A stretch of DNA of 64,000 bases from Thermoproteota archaeon. GTDB taxonomy: Archaea > Thermoproteota > Nitrososphaeria > Nitrososphaerales > Nitrosopumilaceae. The DNA lies in NCBI GenBank assembly GCA_003352285.1, contig QQVN01000003.1, positions 62,001 to 126,000 on the forward strand. The letters run 5' to 3'. Below are positions 1 to 9,188 of the stretch, piece after piece. A model generated the notes under the pieces. That model saw only the letters and a list, made by a program, of their open reading frames with translations, searched no databases and was not told the origin of the DNA. How positions within the stretch are numbered: the first letter of the stretch is position 1; each line of letters begins with the position of its first letter. Both the position numbers and the translations under genes were made by a program.

Positions 1-1
1 T

Positions 2-211
2 AGATTTAGGATTGAATCTTCTTGTAAGGCATTCATTGACGAAATCAATCTCCCACAGGATGAATTTGATGTTATGGATTTACATCTAAAATTACATGCA
101 GAAGAATGCAAACAACGTGATGTAATTTCATTTACTGTTACTGTCTCTGAAATGAATAACAATCAAGAATCAGACAGACGTGGCGTTAGTACAATAATTC
201 ACATAGTTTAA
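2..211 (+). CDS. C-terminal end of an unrecognised protein (cut by window start)
   Basis: An open frame runs from the left window edge to a TAA at 209-211, giving 69 residues with no start codon required inside the window. The piece is rich in acidic residues and has two cysteines; I recognise no family. It is convergent with the archaellin gene, 10 bp from its stop. Its compact spacing and uninterrupted frame favour a real gene, but function cannot be assigned from this fragment. Confidence 0.55.
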   Translation, partial: RFRIESSCKAFIDEINLPQDEFDVMDLHLKLHAEECKQRDVISFTVTVSEMNNNQESDRRGVSTIIHIV

Positions 212-221
212 GATTTAGGAT

Positions 222-908
222 TTAACCTAAATCAACAACTAAATTAGTTACGTTTGGAACTTGTCTCTCTATTGTCAGTGGAGCTCCTGTTGGAACTAAA
301 ACTTCAATTCTGAGATTATCAAGTGCTGATGGTCTTTCATCTGATTTGAAGACAATTGCAATATTTGCATGCTCTCCCTGATCTATGATTACATTATCAT
401 TTCTGTTAACGGCATAGTAAAGAAATGCTGCTGTTGAATTTGCGTTTCCACTACCTGCTGTATCTCTTGCCGTATTGGCATTGATGAAACCACCAGTATT
501 CATTGCTGCATCCATTGCTAGAGTGATGTTTACATAAGACCCAGTTCCTAAAGCACCAACAAAGATATCATCATATGATACTGAATTACTTAGATATTTT
601 ACCGCTGTAAGAGTTGGATTCATGTTTACAGAATCTCCGCCTGATGCTACCTTTATTGGAACGTTTGTTACATTTACAAATCCTCCTGTTACGTCACCAA
701 TTCCTGTAACTTTACCTGCAATCTCAATTGAACTGCTTGCTTCACTTAAACTTGAAATGATTGCAGTCTTTGCTCTTTGAGTAGTTGAGAAACCCATGTT
801 GAGAACTACAAAGGCCAAAGCTGCTGCTACAATTACAAATGCAATCATAACTATTGCAGACTCTACACCAATAACTCCTCTATGTTGGCCTCTCTTAATT
901 AAATTCAA
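222..908 (-). CDS. flaB: Archaellin (archaeal flagellin) structural subunit
   Basis: This is a filament subunit of the archaellum, the archaeal swimming organelle. The N-terminus has a class III (type IV pilin-like) signal: a short basic stretch KRGQHRG followed by VIGVESA and a hydrophobic run to about residue 40, so a prearchaellin peptidase would cut after the glycine before VIGVE. The rest is Ser/Thr/Asn-rich beta-type sequence, typical of archaellins. The length of 228 residues is normal. The start is TTG at 908. No other archaellum gene (FlaI, FlaJ, FlaH) lies next to it here, so the machinery must be elsewhere. A type IV pilin is the alternative, but the archaellin-like N-terminus makes that less likely. 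Confidence 0.85.
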   Translation of the reverse strand: MNLIKRGQHRGVIGVESAIVMIAFVIVAAALAFVVLNMGFSTTQRAKTAIISSLSEASSSIEIAGKVTGIGDVTGGFVNVTNVPIKVASGGDSVNMNPTLTAVKYLSNSVSYDDIFVGALGTGSYVNITLAMDAAMNTGGFINANTARDTAGSGNANSTAAFLYYAVNRNDNVIIDQGEHANIAIVFKSDERPSALDNLRIEVLVPTGAPLTIERQVPNVTNLVVDLG

Positions 909-1003
909 TAACTATCCAAATAGAATCTAGCACTATAATCTGCGTGTGTTTGATAACGCCAAACAACATTTGAGTTATCATATCTAAATTGATTTTGGTA
1001 CTC

Positions 1004-1336
1004 CTAATCTGACTGTACTTGAAGATTAACTCTATGTTCTTTTGCTCTTTCCTCTCCAGGGTATTTTAATTCAGAAATTTTTTTTGCAAGATTTTCATCA
1101 GTAACTAAAGATGCTTTTCCGGAAATTTCCAGTCCATCATATTGTATGAGCACTTCGTTGTTTACGAGTGCATTTTTGAACCAATCACTATCTGGCCTGT
1201 GTCTTGAAAAATAGATCCTATCTTCATACATAACCCCCCTTAGCCAAACTGCATGATTCTTTCCAGAAATTCGTCCCTTGGTGACTAATTTTGCTTTAAA
1301 GGCATCTCCGTTATTCTTAGCCATGAAACGAATCAT
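1004..1336 (-). CDS. DUF2255-like split-barrel protein
   Basis: A 110-residue protein resembling the DUF2255 / pyridoxamine-phosphate-oxidase-like split beta-barrel group, which often binds flavin or F420-type cofactors. Supporting features are a strand-rich layout, a VWLRGVMYEDRIYFSRH stretch and a C-terminal helical part. Substrate and cofactor cannot be told from sequence. An internal ATG four codons in (1322-1324 region) is an equally good start. It is divergent from the PRC-barrel gene, and the two 5' ends nearly touch, so the promoters must overlap. Family call is tentative. Confidence 0.6.
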   Translation of the reverse strand: MIRFMAKNNGDAFKAKLVTKGRISGKNHAVWLRGVMYEDRIYFSRHRPDSDWFKNALVNNEVLIQYDGLEISGKASLVTDENLAKKISELKYPGEERAKEHRVNLQVQSD

Positions 1337-1411
1337 TTGTCAAGTAATTTAACCTCATTGATAGAAAATTCTGATATCTGGGATGATAAGGAAATTTCAG
1401 AATGCATCTTG

Positions 1412-1864
1412 ATGTCAACAAAACTAGAAGGAATGCCTTCGAATCTTACTACCGCCGATGATTTCACAGGGAAAAAAGTAATTGATAGGGAAGGAATCCA
1501 ATATGGTAAAGTCAAACACATTCACATAAATCAAGATACGCTAAGAGTATCTGGGGTAACCATACATCAAGGATTCAACAAAGATTACTTTTTGTCTGAA
1601 ACATACATTGATAAATTTACAGACAACATGTTGCTGCTTAGTACCCCTCCAGTAACAGTTGGATCTCCAGTAGTAGATATTGATGGACAAAAGTTAGGCA
1701 AAATCAAAAGACTTCATAGAAACACCGAAACAAATGAGCTTGAATCAATCGAAGTATCCAATGGACTCTTTAATACAAAGATTCTTGCAAAATCTGAAAT
1801 TTGGGGTGTTGGTGAAAAGGTCATCTTAACTCTTAAAAAAGAGCAATTCAAAAACCTTGAATAA
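1412..1864 (+). CDS. PRC-barrel domain protein
   Basis: A small cytosolic protein with two PRC-barrel-like halves: an FTGKKVIDREGIQYGKVK segment near the N-terminus and a second VGSPVVDIDGQKLGKIK segment near residue 95. PRC barrels are found in RimM, photosynthetic reaction-centre H subunit and many archaeal adaptor proteins, where they mediate protein or RNA contacts. I chose ATG at 1412 (150 residues) because the open frame upstream to a TTG at 1337 would abut the divergent gene and leave no promoter; the longer form is possible. Exact role unknown. Confidence 0.75.
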   Translation: MSTKLEGMPSNLTTADDFTGKKVIDREGIQYGKVKHIHINQDTLRVSGVTIHQGFNKDYFLSETYIDKFTDNMLLLSTPPVTVGSPVVDIDGQKLGKIKRLHRNTETNELESIEVSNGLFNTKILAKSEIWGVGEKVILTLKKEQFKNLE

Positions 1865-1907
1865 ATCGTATCCCAAAATTTATTTTCATTATTTTTCTTG
1901 ATTAGAC

Positions 1908-2201
1908 ATGTCAGTTGATTCTGAAGTTTATGAAATAATACAAAAAAACATTCAAGAGCATATAGCGGGAATTCCTACAATGCTAAATGAAATATTACCA
2001 CAAATGAAAAGAATCTGGAAATTTGATAATGACTATAATTTTGCTTATGGTTGGTATATTGGCAGGTTAGAGTGTCATACACAACACACGTTTTTTGATA
2101 ATGTTGGAAGATGGCCAGAAGGCGACGAAATTATGGAAATTAAAGAGATTATAGAGCTGCATGGAAAAGAGATCAGAAAAAAGATTAAACAAATAATTTA
2201 A
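1908..2201 (+). CDS. Small helical protein of unknown function
   Basis: A 97-residue protein that I do not recognise. It is predicted to be mostly helical, with a central aromatic-rich part (YNFAYGWYIGRLECHTQHTFF) and a lysine-rich C-terminus. No signal peptide or membrane segment is seen. It follows the PRC-barrel gene in the same direction after 43 bp and could be co-transcribed or have its own promoter in that gap. It is convergent with the tiny zinc-ribbon gene downstream. Confidence 0.65.
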   Translation: MSVDSEVYEIIQKNIQEHIAGIPTMLNEILPQMKRIWKFDNDYNFAYGWYIGRLECHTQHTFFDNVGRWPEGDEIMEIKEIIELHGKEIRKKIKQII

Positions 2202-2210
2202 GTTTCTTTT

Positions 2211-2321
2211 CTATGATTTTTTCTCTAAGCAATTAACGCAGATGGTCATCCCGTCTGAAATTTTTACATCCACATTTGAGGTATGACACTTGTGACAAAG
2301 CCCTTTCATGCAAAACTTCAT
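2211..2321 (-). CDS. 36-residue zinc-ribbon protein
   Basis: A very short gene between the helical protein and the ABC exporter. Translation from ATG at 2321 gives 36 residues with cysteines in the order C-x4-C-x2-C ... C-x2-C (around GLCHKCHT and TICVNC). The CxxC pairs are what a single zinc ribbon needs. The region would otherwise be a 228-bp gap. Its 10-bp distance from the preceding stop fits dense archaeal packing. Function is unknown; such mini-ribbons often bind nucleic acid or act as subunits of larger complexes (inference). Confidence 0.55.
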   Translation of the reverse strand: MKFCMKGLCHKCHTSNVDVKISDGMTICVNCLEKKS

Positions 2322-2429
2322 TTTTAATGAAAATAAATTTTTTTTGCGGATCGGTTCTCAGAATGACTTACTCATGAAAATCTGATCTAGATTCTGATAG
2401 AATTTATAATTCAATTAGCGCTAATAGGC

Positions 2430-3425
2430 ATGAACTCAATTGAGACTATCTCATTATCAAAATCATTTGGGGATGTAACTGCTGTTAATGATGTTTCATT
2501 CTCTGTAGATGAAGGTGAAATATTTGGATTTCTTGGACCAAATGGTGCTGGAAAGAGCACCACAATGATGATTCTTACAACATTACTAAAACCAACTTCC
2601 GGGAAGGCATTAGTTGCTGGATATGACGTAATGACACACGCAAAAAAAGTTAGGGAGAATATAGGATATGTCCAACAAGATTCGACTGTTGATGAATTTC
2701 TAACTGGAAGAGAAAATCTAATTCTTCAAGCACGGCTAAACCGTATTCCAAAAAATATCTCAGAAAAAAGAATTGATGATATCCTAGCATTAATCGAATT
2801 GACAGAAAAACAGGATGATGCAGTGGTGACTTATTCTGGAGGAATGCGAAAGCGATTGGATATTGCTGGTGGCCTCTTACACATGCCTAAAGTTTTGTTT
2901 CTAGATGAACCTACTGTAGGTCTTGATATTCAAACTCGTCGAAAGATTTGGCAATACATTAAACAAATTCACATAGAATACGGAATGTCAATTTTTCTTT
3001 CGACGCATTATATGGAAGAAGCTGATAGCCTGTGTGACAGAGTTGGCATAATAGATTATGGCAAAATCCAAATTATTGATTCACCAACATCAATGAAAAA
3101 TTCCCTTGGAAATGAAGTCATTACATTTAGTTTATTTGATACTGAAAACCAAAAACTAATTCCAAAATTAAAAGAAATATCTTTTGTTAAAGATGTCAAA
3201 CTCAAAGAAGAAAAAATCACTGTCTTTACTTCAAATGGTACCGAAGTAATTCCAAAAATTTTTCAAATCTCATCTGAGCTTGGAATAAAAATTAAAACAA
3301 TTTCATTAACACAACCTTCATTGGATGATGTTTTCATAAATTATACTGGACATCAACTTCGTGATGAAAATGGAACTTCAATTCGTAAAAAAGGATACAA
3401 AAGAATGATGAGGTTTAACTCTTGA
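2430..3425 (+). CDS. ABC-2 type exporter, ATP-binding subunit (DrrA-like)
   Basis: ATPase subunit of a two-gene exporter at the cytoplasmic face of the membrane. Visible motifs are Walker A GPNGAGKST (residues 36-44), the Q-loop region near GYVQQDSTV, signature YSGGMRKR, Walker B VLFLDEPTVGLD and the switch histidine in STHYMEE. A C-terminal extension of about 100 residues after the ATPase core is typical of daunorubicin-resistance-type (DrrA) proteins. The stop overlaps the permease start by four bases, so the two are translationally coupled. Substrate unknown: a drug, lipid or secreted metabolite is possible. Confidence 0.9.
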   Translation: MNSIETISLSKSFGDVTAVNDVSFSVDEGEIFGFLGPNGAGKSTTMMILTTLLKPTSGKALVAGYDVMTHAKKVRENIGYVQQDSTVDEFLTGRENLILQARLNRIPKNISEKRIDDILALIELTEKQDDAVVTYSGGMRKRLDIAGGLLHMPKVLFLDEPTVGLDIQTRRKIWQYIKQIHIEYGMSIFLSTHYMEEADSLCDRVGIIDYGKIQIIDSPTSMKNSLGNEVITFSLFDTENQKLIPKLKEISFVKDVKLKEEKITVFTSNGTEVIPKIFQISSELGIKIKTISLTQPSLDDVFINYTGHQLRDENGTSIRKKGYKRMMRFNS

Positions 3426-4198
3426 TCACTTCTGATACCTATACAATATTTTGGAGGGAGCTAAAGAGATATAGAAAATCTCGCAGCGGTGTCTTAATTA
3501 GATTAATTCAGCCTGCAATTTGGATTATCGTAATCGGAAATACATTTGCTGGTACTCAACCTCTCATTGAAGCAGTTGGTTTTGATGGAGAATACATTGA
3601 ATTCATGGCCCCTGGAGTGATTGTGTTAACTGCAATCTTTACTAGTATTTTTGGTGGCGTCAATACACTTTGGGATAGACGATATGGATTTATGAACAAA
3701 GCACTCACTTCGCCGATTTCACGTTCTTCAATTGCACTTGGAAAGATGCTTGCAATATCTCTAATCGCTGCATTACAAGCAAGTCTCATTATAGGAATTG
3801 CGTTAGCTATTGGTGTTAGCTTTCCGAATTTCTTTGTAATTGTACCAATTATGGCTATAGTGATATTATTCTCCTTGGGCTTTTCTGGAATCTCAGTAAC
3901 TGTGGCAGCTACTGCAAAATCGCAAGAAACCTTTTGGGGAATTATCAATTTTCTTGGAATGCCATTATTCATGCTGAGTCCTGCCTTATTTCCACTTGAG
4001 CTCTTACCTGATTGGTTGGCAACTGCTGCTCAACTGAATCCTGTGACCTATACAGTATTGTTGGTCAGGGAACTAATGACTGGAGTTGGTGAGGGTGTTT
4101 CTGCAATTATGAGTATTGGAATCATTTCGGCATTTGTTCTATTGATGGTTGGAATTGCCAGCTATACATTTACGCGTGAAGTAAACAAACCATTCTAA
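3422..4198 (+). CDS. ABC-2 type exporter, permease subunit
   Basis: Membrane partner of the preceding ATPase. The 258 residues contain about six hydrophobic segments, and the sequence around LTAIFTSIFGGVNTLWDRR and NPVTYTVLLVRELMTG is characteristic of ABC-2 (DrrB-like) permeases. The TTG start at 3422 overlaps the ATPase stop as TTGA. Together with the upstream gene it would form a 2+2 exporter. Nothing nearby reveals what is exported, though the next gene encodes a very large secreted protein on the same strand. Confidence 0.88.
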   Translation: MITSDTYTIFWRELKRYRKSRSGVLIRLIQPAIWIIVIGNTFAGTQPLIEAVGFDGEYIEFMAPGVIVLTAIFTSIFGGVNTLWDRRYGFMNKALTSPISRSSIALGKMLAISLIAALQASLIIGIALAIGVSFPNFFVIVPIMAIVILFSLGFSGISVTVAATAKSQETFWGIINFLGMPLFMLSPALFPLELLPDWLATAAQLNPVTYTVLLVRELMTGVGEGVSAIMSIGIISAFVLLMVGIASYTFTREVNKPF

Positions 4199-4274
4199 AT
4201 TCACCTAAAATTGACAAAAACTACAACAATTCCTAACTAGTGAGATCTTTTTCAGATATAGAGACTCACGCCTG

Positions 4275-7200
4275 TTGAAGTCAGCAGCATTACTAGTCAT
4301 ATTATTTTCAGTAATACTTGTAGGATCTGCGCCTGTGTTTGCAAGCACAAGCTCCAGTCATCCATTCATTTTGAAATGGGGTGAATCAGGATTAAATTCA
4401 CCTGGAAAATTCTCCAATCCTCAAAACATAGCAATTGATTCTAGCGATAATGTCTACGTAACAGACTTGGGTAATAAAAGAGTCCAAAAATTCTCCAGTT
4501 CTGGAGGTTTTCTAAAAGCTTGGGGAAGTAGCGGAAGTGATCCTGGCAAATTTTCATCCCCATCTGGCATTACCACTACAAAAGATGCCGTCTTTGTTGT
4601 CGATAGCCAATTACACAAAGTCCAAAAATTTGATCTTGAGGGAAATTTCATTCTTCAATGGGGAATTCAAGGTAGTAATCCCGGTGAATTTTTACTCCCT
4701 AATGGAATAGCTTCTGATAAATCTGGAATGATTTTTGTAGTTGATACTGGAAATCATAGAATCCAAAAATTTGATTCTGATGGAAATTTTATCTCGTCAT
4801 TTGGAAAAAGTGGAATATCTGATGACAAATTTGTCTCCCCATTAGGAATTGCAATTGACCCTGCAGGAAATATCTATGTCTCTGACACAGGAGATAACAG
4901 CATTAAAAAATTTGATTCTAATGGAAATTTTGTTAGCATAATTGATTCCAGTGTAGGTGGAACTGCAATAAAGGTACAGGGAATCACAATTGATCCTGAA
5001 GGAAATCTATATGCAGTTGATACTGGAAGTGATCGAGTCTTACGATTCAACACAAATGGAATTGCAATCTCAGTATGGGGAAGCATGGGCATTCAACCAG
5101 GTCAGTTTAAAATGCCAAAAGATGTCACACTAGATAGCAAAGGAAATCTTTACATTGTAGATACTAACGGACATAGAATTCAAAAATTTGGAACACCAAT
5201 TGTAATACAACAACAGACTTCAACACCCGTGACACCAAAAACTCAGACTGTTACTACGCCATTACCAACTGTTAATCCAATCCCAGGTGATTTGACAAAA
5301 CCGATAATAGTTCCACCAAATGATCTAATAATAGAGGCAACTGGAGCTCTTACTCCTGTCAATGTTGGTCAGGCAGTAGCAACTGATGCAAGTGGAATTA
5401 AATCATTAGAGAATAACGCACCTGACAAATTTACACTTGGCATAAACACTGTCATATGGACTGCAATAGATGGTTCTGGAAATATGGCAATAGCTACACA
5501 AAAGGTAACCGTATCGGACACCATTCCACCAACGATTTCACCAATGCCTAGCATTACAGTAGAGGCAGAGAATCCAAATCAAAATACGGTTGAATTGGCA
5601 GAGCCTGCTGTATCTGATACGGTAGGAGTACTATCAATCACAAATGACGCTCCCGAATTCTTTACTCTTGGAACGACAGAAGTAACATGGATTGCCTCAG
5701 ACATTATGGGAAATACGGCAAGTACAGTTCAAACTATAAATGTAGTTGATACGACAAATCCTTCATTATACGTACCAGAGAATGTTATAGTGGAAGCAGA
5801 TTCTCTTGACAAGAATCAAGTGTATCTTGGTGAAGCAACAGTAATTGACAATGGCCAAGTACTATCAATCACAAATGATGCACCAGAGTTTTTCAAAATT
5901 GGAAACTATACAGTAACTTGGATGGCCTCTGATACATCTGGAAACATTGCTACTGATGTACAACTAGTTTCTATTATTGATACACAACCTCCAGAGATAG
6001 TTTTCCCTGAAACAATTATTGTAGAGGCAACATCTGTTAATTCCAACGTTGTAACTCTTGATAAAATATCTGTTAGTGACATTCAAGGTGTTAAAATCAC
6101 AAATGATGCTCCAAATGTTTTTCCAATTGGAGACACTATTGTAACATGGACTGCAATCGATGAATCAGGAAATTCATCAAATGTAGAACAGATTGTCTCT
6201 GTAGTTGATACTACTGCTCCATCAATTACTGTTCCTGATGACCTAATAGTAGAGGCATCTGGATTTGAAGGTAACATTGTAAATTTGGGTGATGTAATTG
6301 TGGAAGATGTAGGTAGTATTGCATCCATAACAAATGATGCACCAGAATCATTTTCTCTTGGAAAAACAATAGTAACTTGGACTGTATCTGATATACATGG
6401 AAATATCTCAAACTCTGAACAAATAATCAACGTAATTGATACACAACCGCCAGAAATTACTGCACCTGCTGATATAGAGCTTGAAGCATCAAGCAAATCC
6501 GATAACTCTGTAGCTTTGGGACAACCAATCGTTAATGATCTAGTTGACATTGCATCCATAACAAATGACGCTCCCAAATCATTTCCTATTGGAATGACAA
6601 CAGTCACTTGGACAGCAGTTGATACATCCGGTAATGAATCTGTAGACATTCAAACAATCACAATCTCTGATACAATTTCTCCTGAAATTACTGCACCAGA
6701 AGATTTAAAGATCGAAGCAGTTGGTCCAAACCCTGTGACTGTATCTCTTGGAGAGACAGTAACCAACGATACAATTGGAATCGCATCAATCACAAATGAC
6801 GCTCCTAACATGTTCCCATTTGGAGATACGCTAGTAACCTGGACTGCTACTGACCTATATGGGAACTCTGCATCTGATGTACAAATTGTTTCTATAATAG
6901 ATACTACTGCTCCTGAATTGAATCCTCCAGAAAATATCACCGTTGAGGCAACAAGCACAACTCAAAATTCTGTACTACTTGGCTCCCCTAAAGCAACCGA
7001 TGCTGTGGGTGTAGCATCCATAACAAATGACGCACCAGTATCCTTCCCAGTCGGTGATACCATAATTACTTGGACTGCAACAGATACTTCTGGAAACTCT
7101 GTAAATGCTCAACAAACTGTTTCTGTCGTTGATACCATTCCTCCTACAATATCTCAACCAAAATTAATCAAAATTGAGGCAACTTCAGAGCTTGATAATC

Positions 7201-9098
7201 AAATTGAATTACCAACAGTTAATGCAACCGATGCTGTGGGTGTAGCATCCATAACAAATGACGCACCAGTATCCTTCCCAGTCGGTGATACCATAATTAC
7301 TTGGACTGCAACAGATACTTCTGGAAACTCTGTAAATGCTCAACAAACTGTTTCTGTCATTGATACAACATCTCCAACTCTTTATGTTCCAAAAGATAAA
7401 GTAGTTGAGGCAACAAGCTTACTCTCAAATATTGTAGAATTTGGCACAGCAACTGCTACCGATGCTGTAGGAGTTGCATCCATAACAAATGATGCTCCTG
7501 ATGTCTTCCCGCTAGGTTTAACATCAATTACTTGGACTGCAACAGATACTTCTGGAAATCAATACTCTGCAGTGCAACAAATTCATGTCGTTGATACCAC
7601 AGCTCCTGGAATTACTCCACCAGAGAGTATTACCATTGAGGCAGAATCTTTACAAAACAACAAGGTTGATTTGGGTCAACCAATTGTATCTGATCAAGTA
7701 AAACTTGACTTTGTAACAAATGACGCACCAGCATCATTTTCACTTGGAGAAACAATAGTAACTTGGACTGCAACTGACTCTTCTGGAAATATTGTCAATG
7801 CAACTCAACTAGTAACATTAATTGATACACAACCTCCAAAAATCACTCCTCCAAATGATGTTATACTAGAGGCAACATCCCTTAATGGAAATATTGCTGA
7901 ACTAGGAATGCCTGTTGCTAGTGATTCAGTAAGTGATGTTATAATTACAAATGACGCACCATCATCCTTCCCAGTTGGTGATACCATAGTCACTTGGACA
8001 GCAACTGATGAAAATGGAAACTCTGCATCTGGAACTCAAAAAGTTTCAATTATTGATACCACTGTACCTCAAATTATAATTCCTGATGATATTACAATTG
8101 AGGCAGTCTCACCAACTGAAAACATAATCGACATTGGATTAGCAACTGCAACTGATCTTGTTGAGATTGCATCCATAACAAATAACGCACCCTCTGTATT
8201 TTCATTTGGAAACACCGAAGTCACTTGGACTGCAACAGATACTTCAGGTAATTCAATCACAGATATTCAGATGATTAATGTTGTTGATACTAGTCCACCA
8301 AAATTAACTGTTCCAAAGAATGTAATAGTTGAGGCAACTAGCATTTCGGAAAACATCGTTAACATAGGTTCTGCAAATGCAGTCGATATTATTCAGGTTG
8401 AATCATTAAGTAATGACGCTCCTAATGTTTTCCAATTGGGTGACACTATAATCACTTGGACTGCCATTGATCAAGATGGTAACTCTGCAACCGCAACCCA
8501 AAAGATTAGTGTAGTCGATACTACTGCTCCAACCATAACTCCTCCAGCAAATATCATAGTAGACGCTACTGCATTGGAGACTCCGATAACCGTTGGATTG
8601 GCATCTGTAAGTGATATTATTGATTTAGAACCTACCGTAACAAATGACGCACCATCTGTATTCCCATTAGGTGAAACCATAGTGACCTGGACAAGCTCAG
8701 ATTCATTTGGAAATGTAAACAATGCAACTCAGATAGTTACTGTTCAAGCATGTGGCAAGGATTCTTCAAGCTATAACATGATTATTGGAACACCTGATGA
8801 CGATGTAATTAATGGAACACCTCAAGCAGATCTAATCTTTGCACTAGATGGTGATGATATCATCATGGGTAACAAAGGTAATGATTGCATATTTGGTGGC
8901 GATGGTGATGATATCATATTTGGAAATGAAGGACATGATACACTCATTGGCGATCAAGGAAACGATATACTCAAGGGTCAATCAGGAAATGATATCCTCA
9001 ATGGATTGACTGGAATAGATATCATTGACGGCGGAGATGATGTAGATTCTTGTACTGTCTCTCAAGCTGATGGCGATATGGTCATCAAATGTGAATAA
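4275..9098 (+). CDS. Giant secreted protein: NHL propeller, 15 HYR domains, RTX-type calcium repeats
   Basis: A 1607-residue surface or secreted protein. Residues 1-23 form a signal peptide with hydrophobic core (ending near VFAS). Residues about 30-310 contain six NHL-type repeats (xxVxDTGNxRIQKF pattern), which fold as a beta-propeller. After a Thr/Pro linker come 15 HYR-like immunoglobulin-fold repeats of about 75-80 residues from about residue 350 to 1490, each with an 'xPxxIxVEA' opening and a 'SITNDAP..F.G.T.VTWTATD' core. The tail carries RTX-type nonapeptides (GDDII-G-N-G-D, about residues 1500-1580), known elsewhere to bind calcium. The start is TTG at 4275. Likely role is adhesion or cell-envelope structure (inference). 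Confidence 0.9.
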   Translation: MKSAALLVILFSVILVGSAPVFASTSSSHPFILKWGESGLNSPGKFSNPQNIAIDSSDNVYVTDLGNKRVQKFSSSGGFLKAWGSSGSDPGKFSSPSGITTTKDAVFVVDSQLHKVQKFDLEGNFILQWGIQGSNPGEFLLPNGIASDKSGMIFVVDTGNHRIQKFDSDGNFISSFGKSGISDDKFVSPLGIAIDPAGNIYVSDTGDNSIKKFDSNGNFVSIIDSSVGGTAIKVQGITIDPEGNLYAVDTGSDRVLRFNTNGIAISVWGSMGIQPGQFKMPKDVTLDSKGNLYIVDTNGHRIQKFGTPIVIQQQTSTPVTPKTQTVTTPLPTVNPIPGDLTKPIIVPPNDLIIEATGALTPVNVGQAVATDASGIKSLENNAPDKFTLGINTVIWTAIDGSGNMAIATQKVTVSDTIPPTISPMPSITVEAENPNQNTVELAEPAVSDTVGVLSITNDAPEFFTLGTTEVTWIASDIMGNTASTVQTINVVDTTNPSLYVPENVIVEADSLDKNQVYLGEATVIDNGQVLSITNDAPEFFKIGNYTVTWMASDTSGNIATDVQLVSIIDTQPPEIVFPETIIVEATSVNSNVVTLDKISVSDIQGVKITNDAPNVFPIGDTIVTWTAIDESGNSSNVEQIVSVVDTTAPSITVPDDLIVEASGFEGNIVNLGDVIVEDVGSIASITNDAPESFSLGKTIVTWTVSDIHGNISNSEQIINVIDTQPPEITAPADIELEASSKSDNSVALGQPIVNDLVDIASITNDAPKSFPIGMTTVTWTAVDTSGNESVDIQTITISDTISPEITAPEDLKIEAVGPNPVTVSLGETVTNDTIGIASITNDAPNMFPFGDTLVTWTATDLYGNSASDVQIVSIIDTTAPELNPPENITVEATSTTQNSVLLGSPKATDAVGVASITNDAPVSFPVGDTIITWTATDTSGNSVNAQQTVSVVDTIPPTISQPKLIKIEATSELDNQIELPTVNATDAVGVASITNDAPVSFPVGDTIITWTATDTSGNSVNAQQTVSVIDTTSPTLYVPKDKVVEATSLLSNIVEFGTATATDAVGVASITNDAPDVFPLGLTSITWTATDTSGNQYSAVQQIHVVDTTAPGITPPESITIEAESLQNNKVDLGQPIVSDQVKLDFVTNDAPASFSLGETIVTWTATDSSGNIVNATQLVTLIDTQPPKITPPNDVILEATSLNGNIAELGMPVASDSVSDVIITNDAPSSFPVGDTIVTWTATDENGNSASGTQKVSIIDTTVPQIIIPDDITIEAVSPTENIIDIGLATATDLVEIASITNNAPSVFSFGNTEVTWTATDTSGNSITDIQMINVVDTSPPKLTVPKNVIVEATSISENIVNIGSANAVDIIQVESLSNDAPNVFQLGDTIITWTAIDQDGNSATATQKISVVDTTAPTITPPANIIVDATALETPITVGLASVSDIIDLEPTVTNDAPSVFPLGETIVTWTSSDSFGNVNNATQIVTVQACGKDSSSYNMIIGTPDDDVINGTPQADLIFALDGDDIIMGNKGNDCIFGGDGDDIIFGNEGHDTLIGDQGNDILKGQSGNDILNGLTGIDIIDGGDDVDSCTVSQADGDMVIKCE
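6993..7358 (+). repeat. Exact 135-bp direct duplication inside the HYR array
   Basis: Bases 6993-7127 and 7224-7358 are identical over 135 bp, offset by 231 bp (77 codons, one HYR unit). The other HYR units in this gene differ at many sites, so this pair points to recent unit duplication or gene conversion. The copies keep the reading frame. Confidence 0.9.
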
Positions 9099-9188
9099 AC
9101 AACGATCAAAAATTAATTTTTTATTCTATATAGAAGAATATAGTGTATGGAGTACAGGGATATAATTACGTAAATTACAGAGTTTATC

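Noticed and set aside
6083-6649. 188-codon minus-strand open frame inside the HYR gene
   Set aside because: It is a mirror of the repeated plus-strand coding sequence; similar shadows occur along the whole gene and none has a promoter or family signature.
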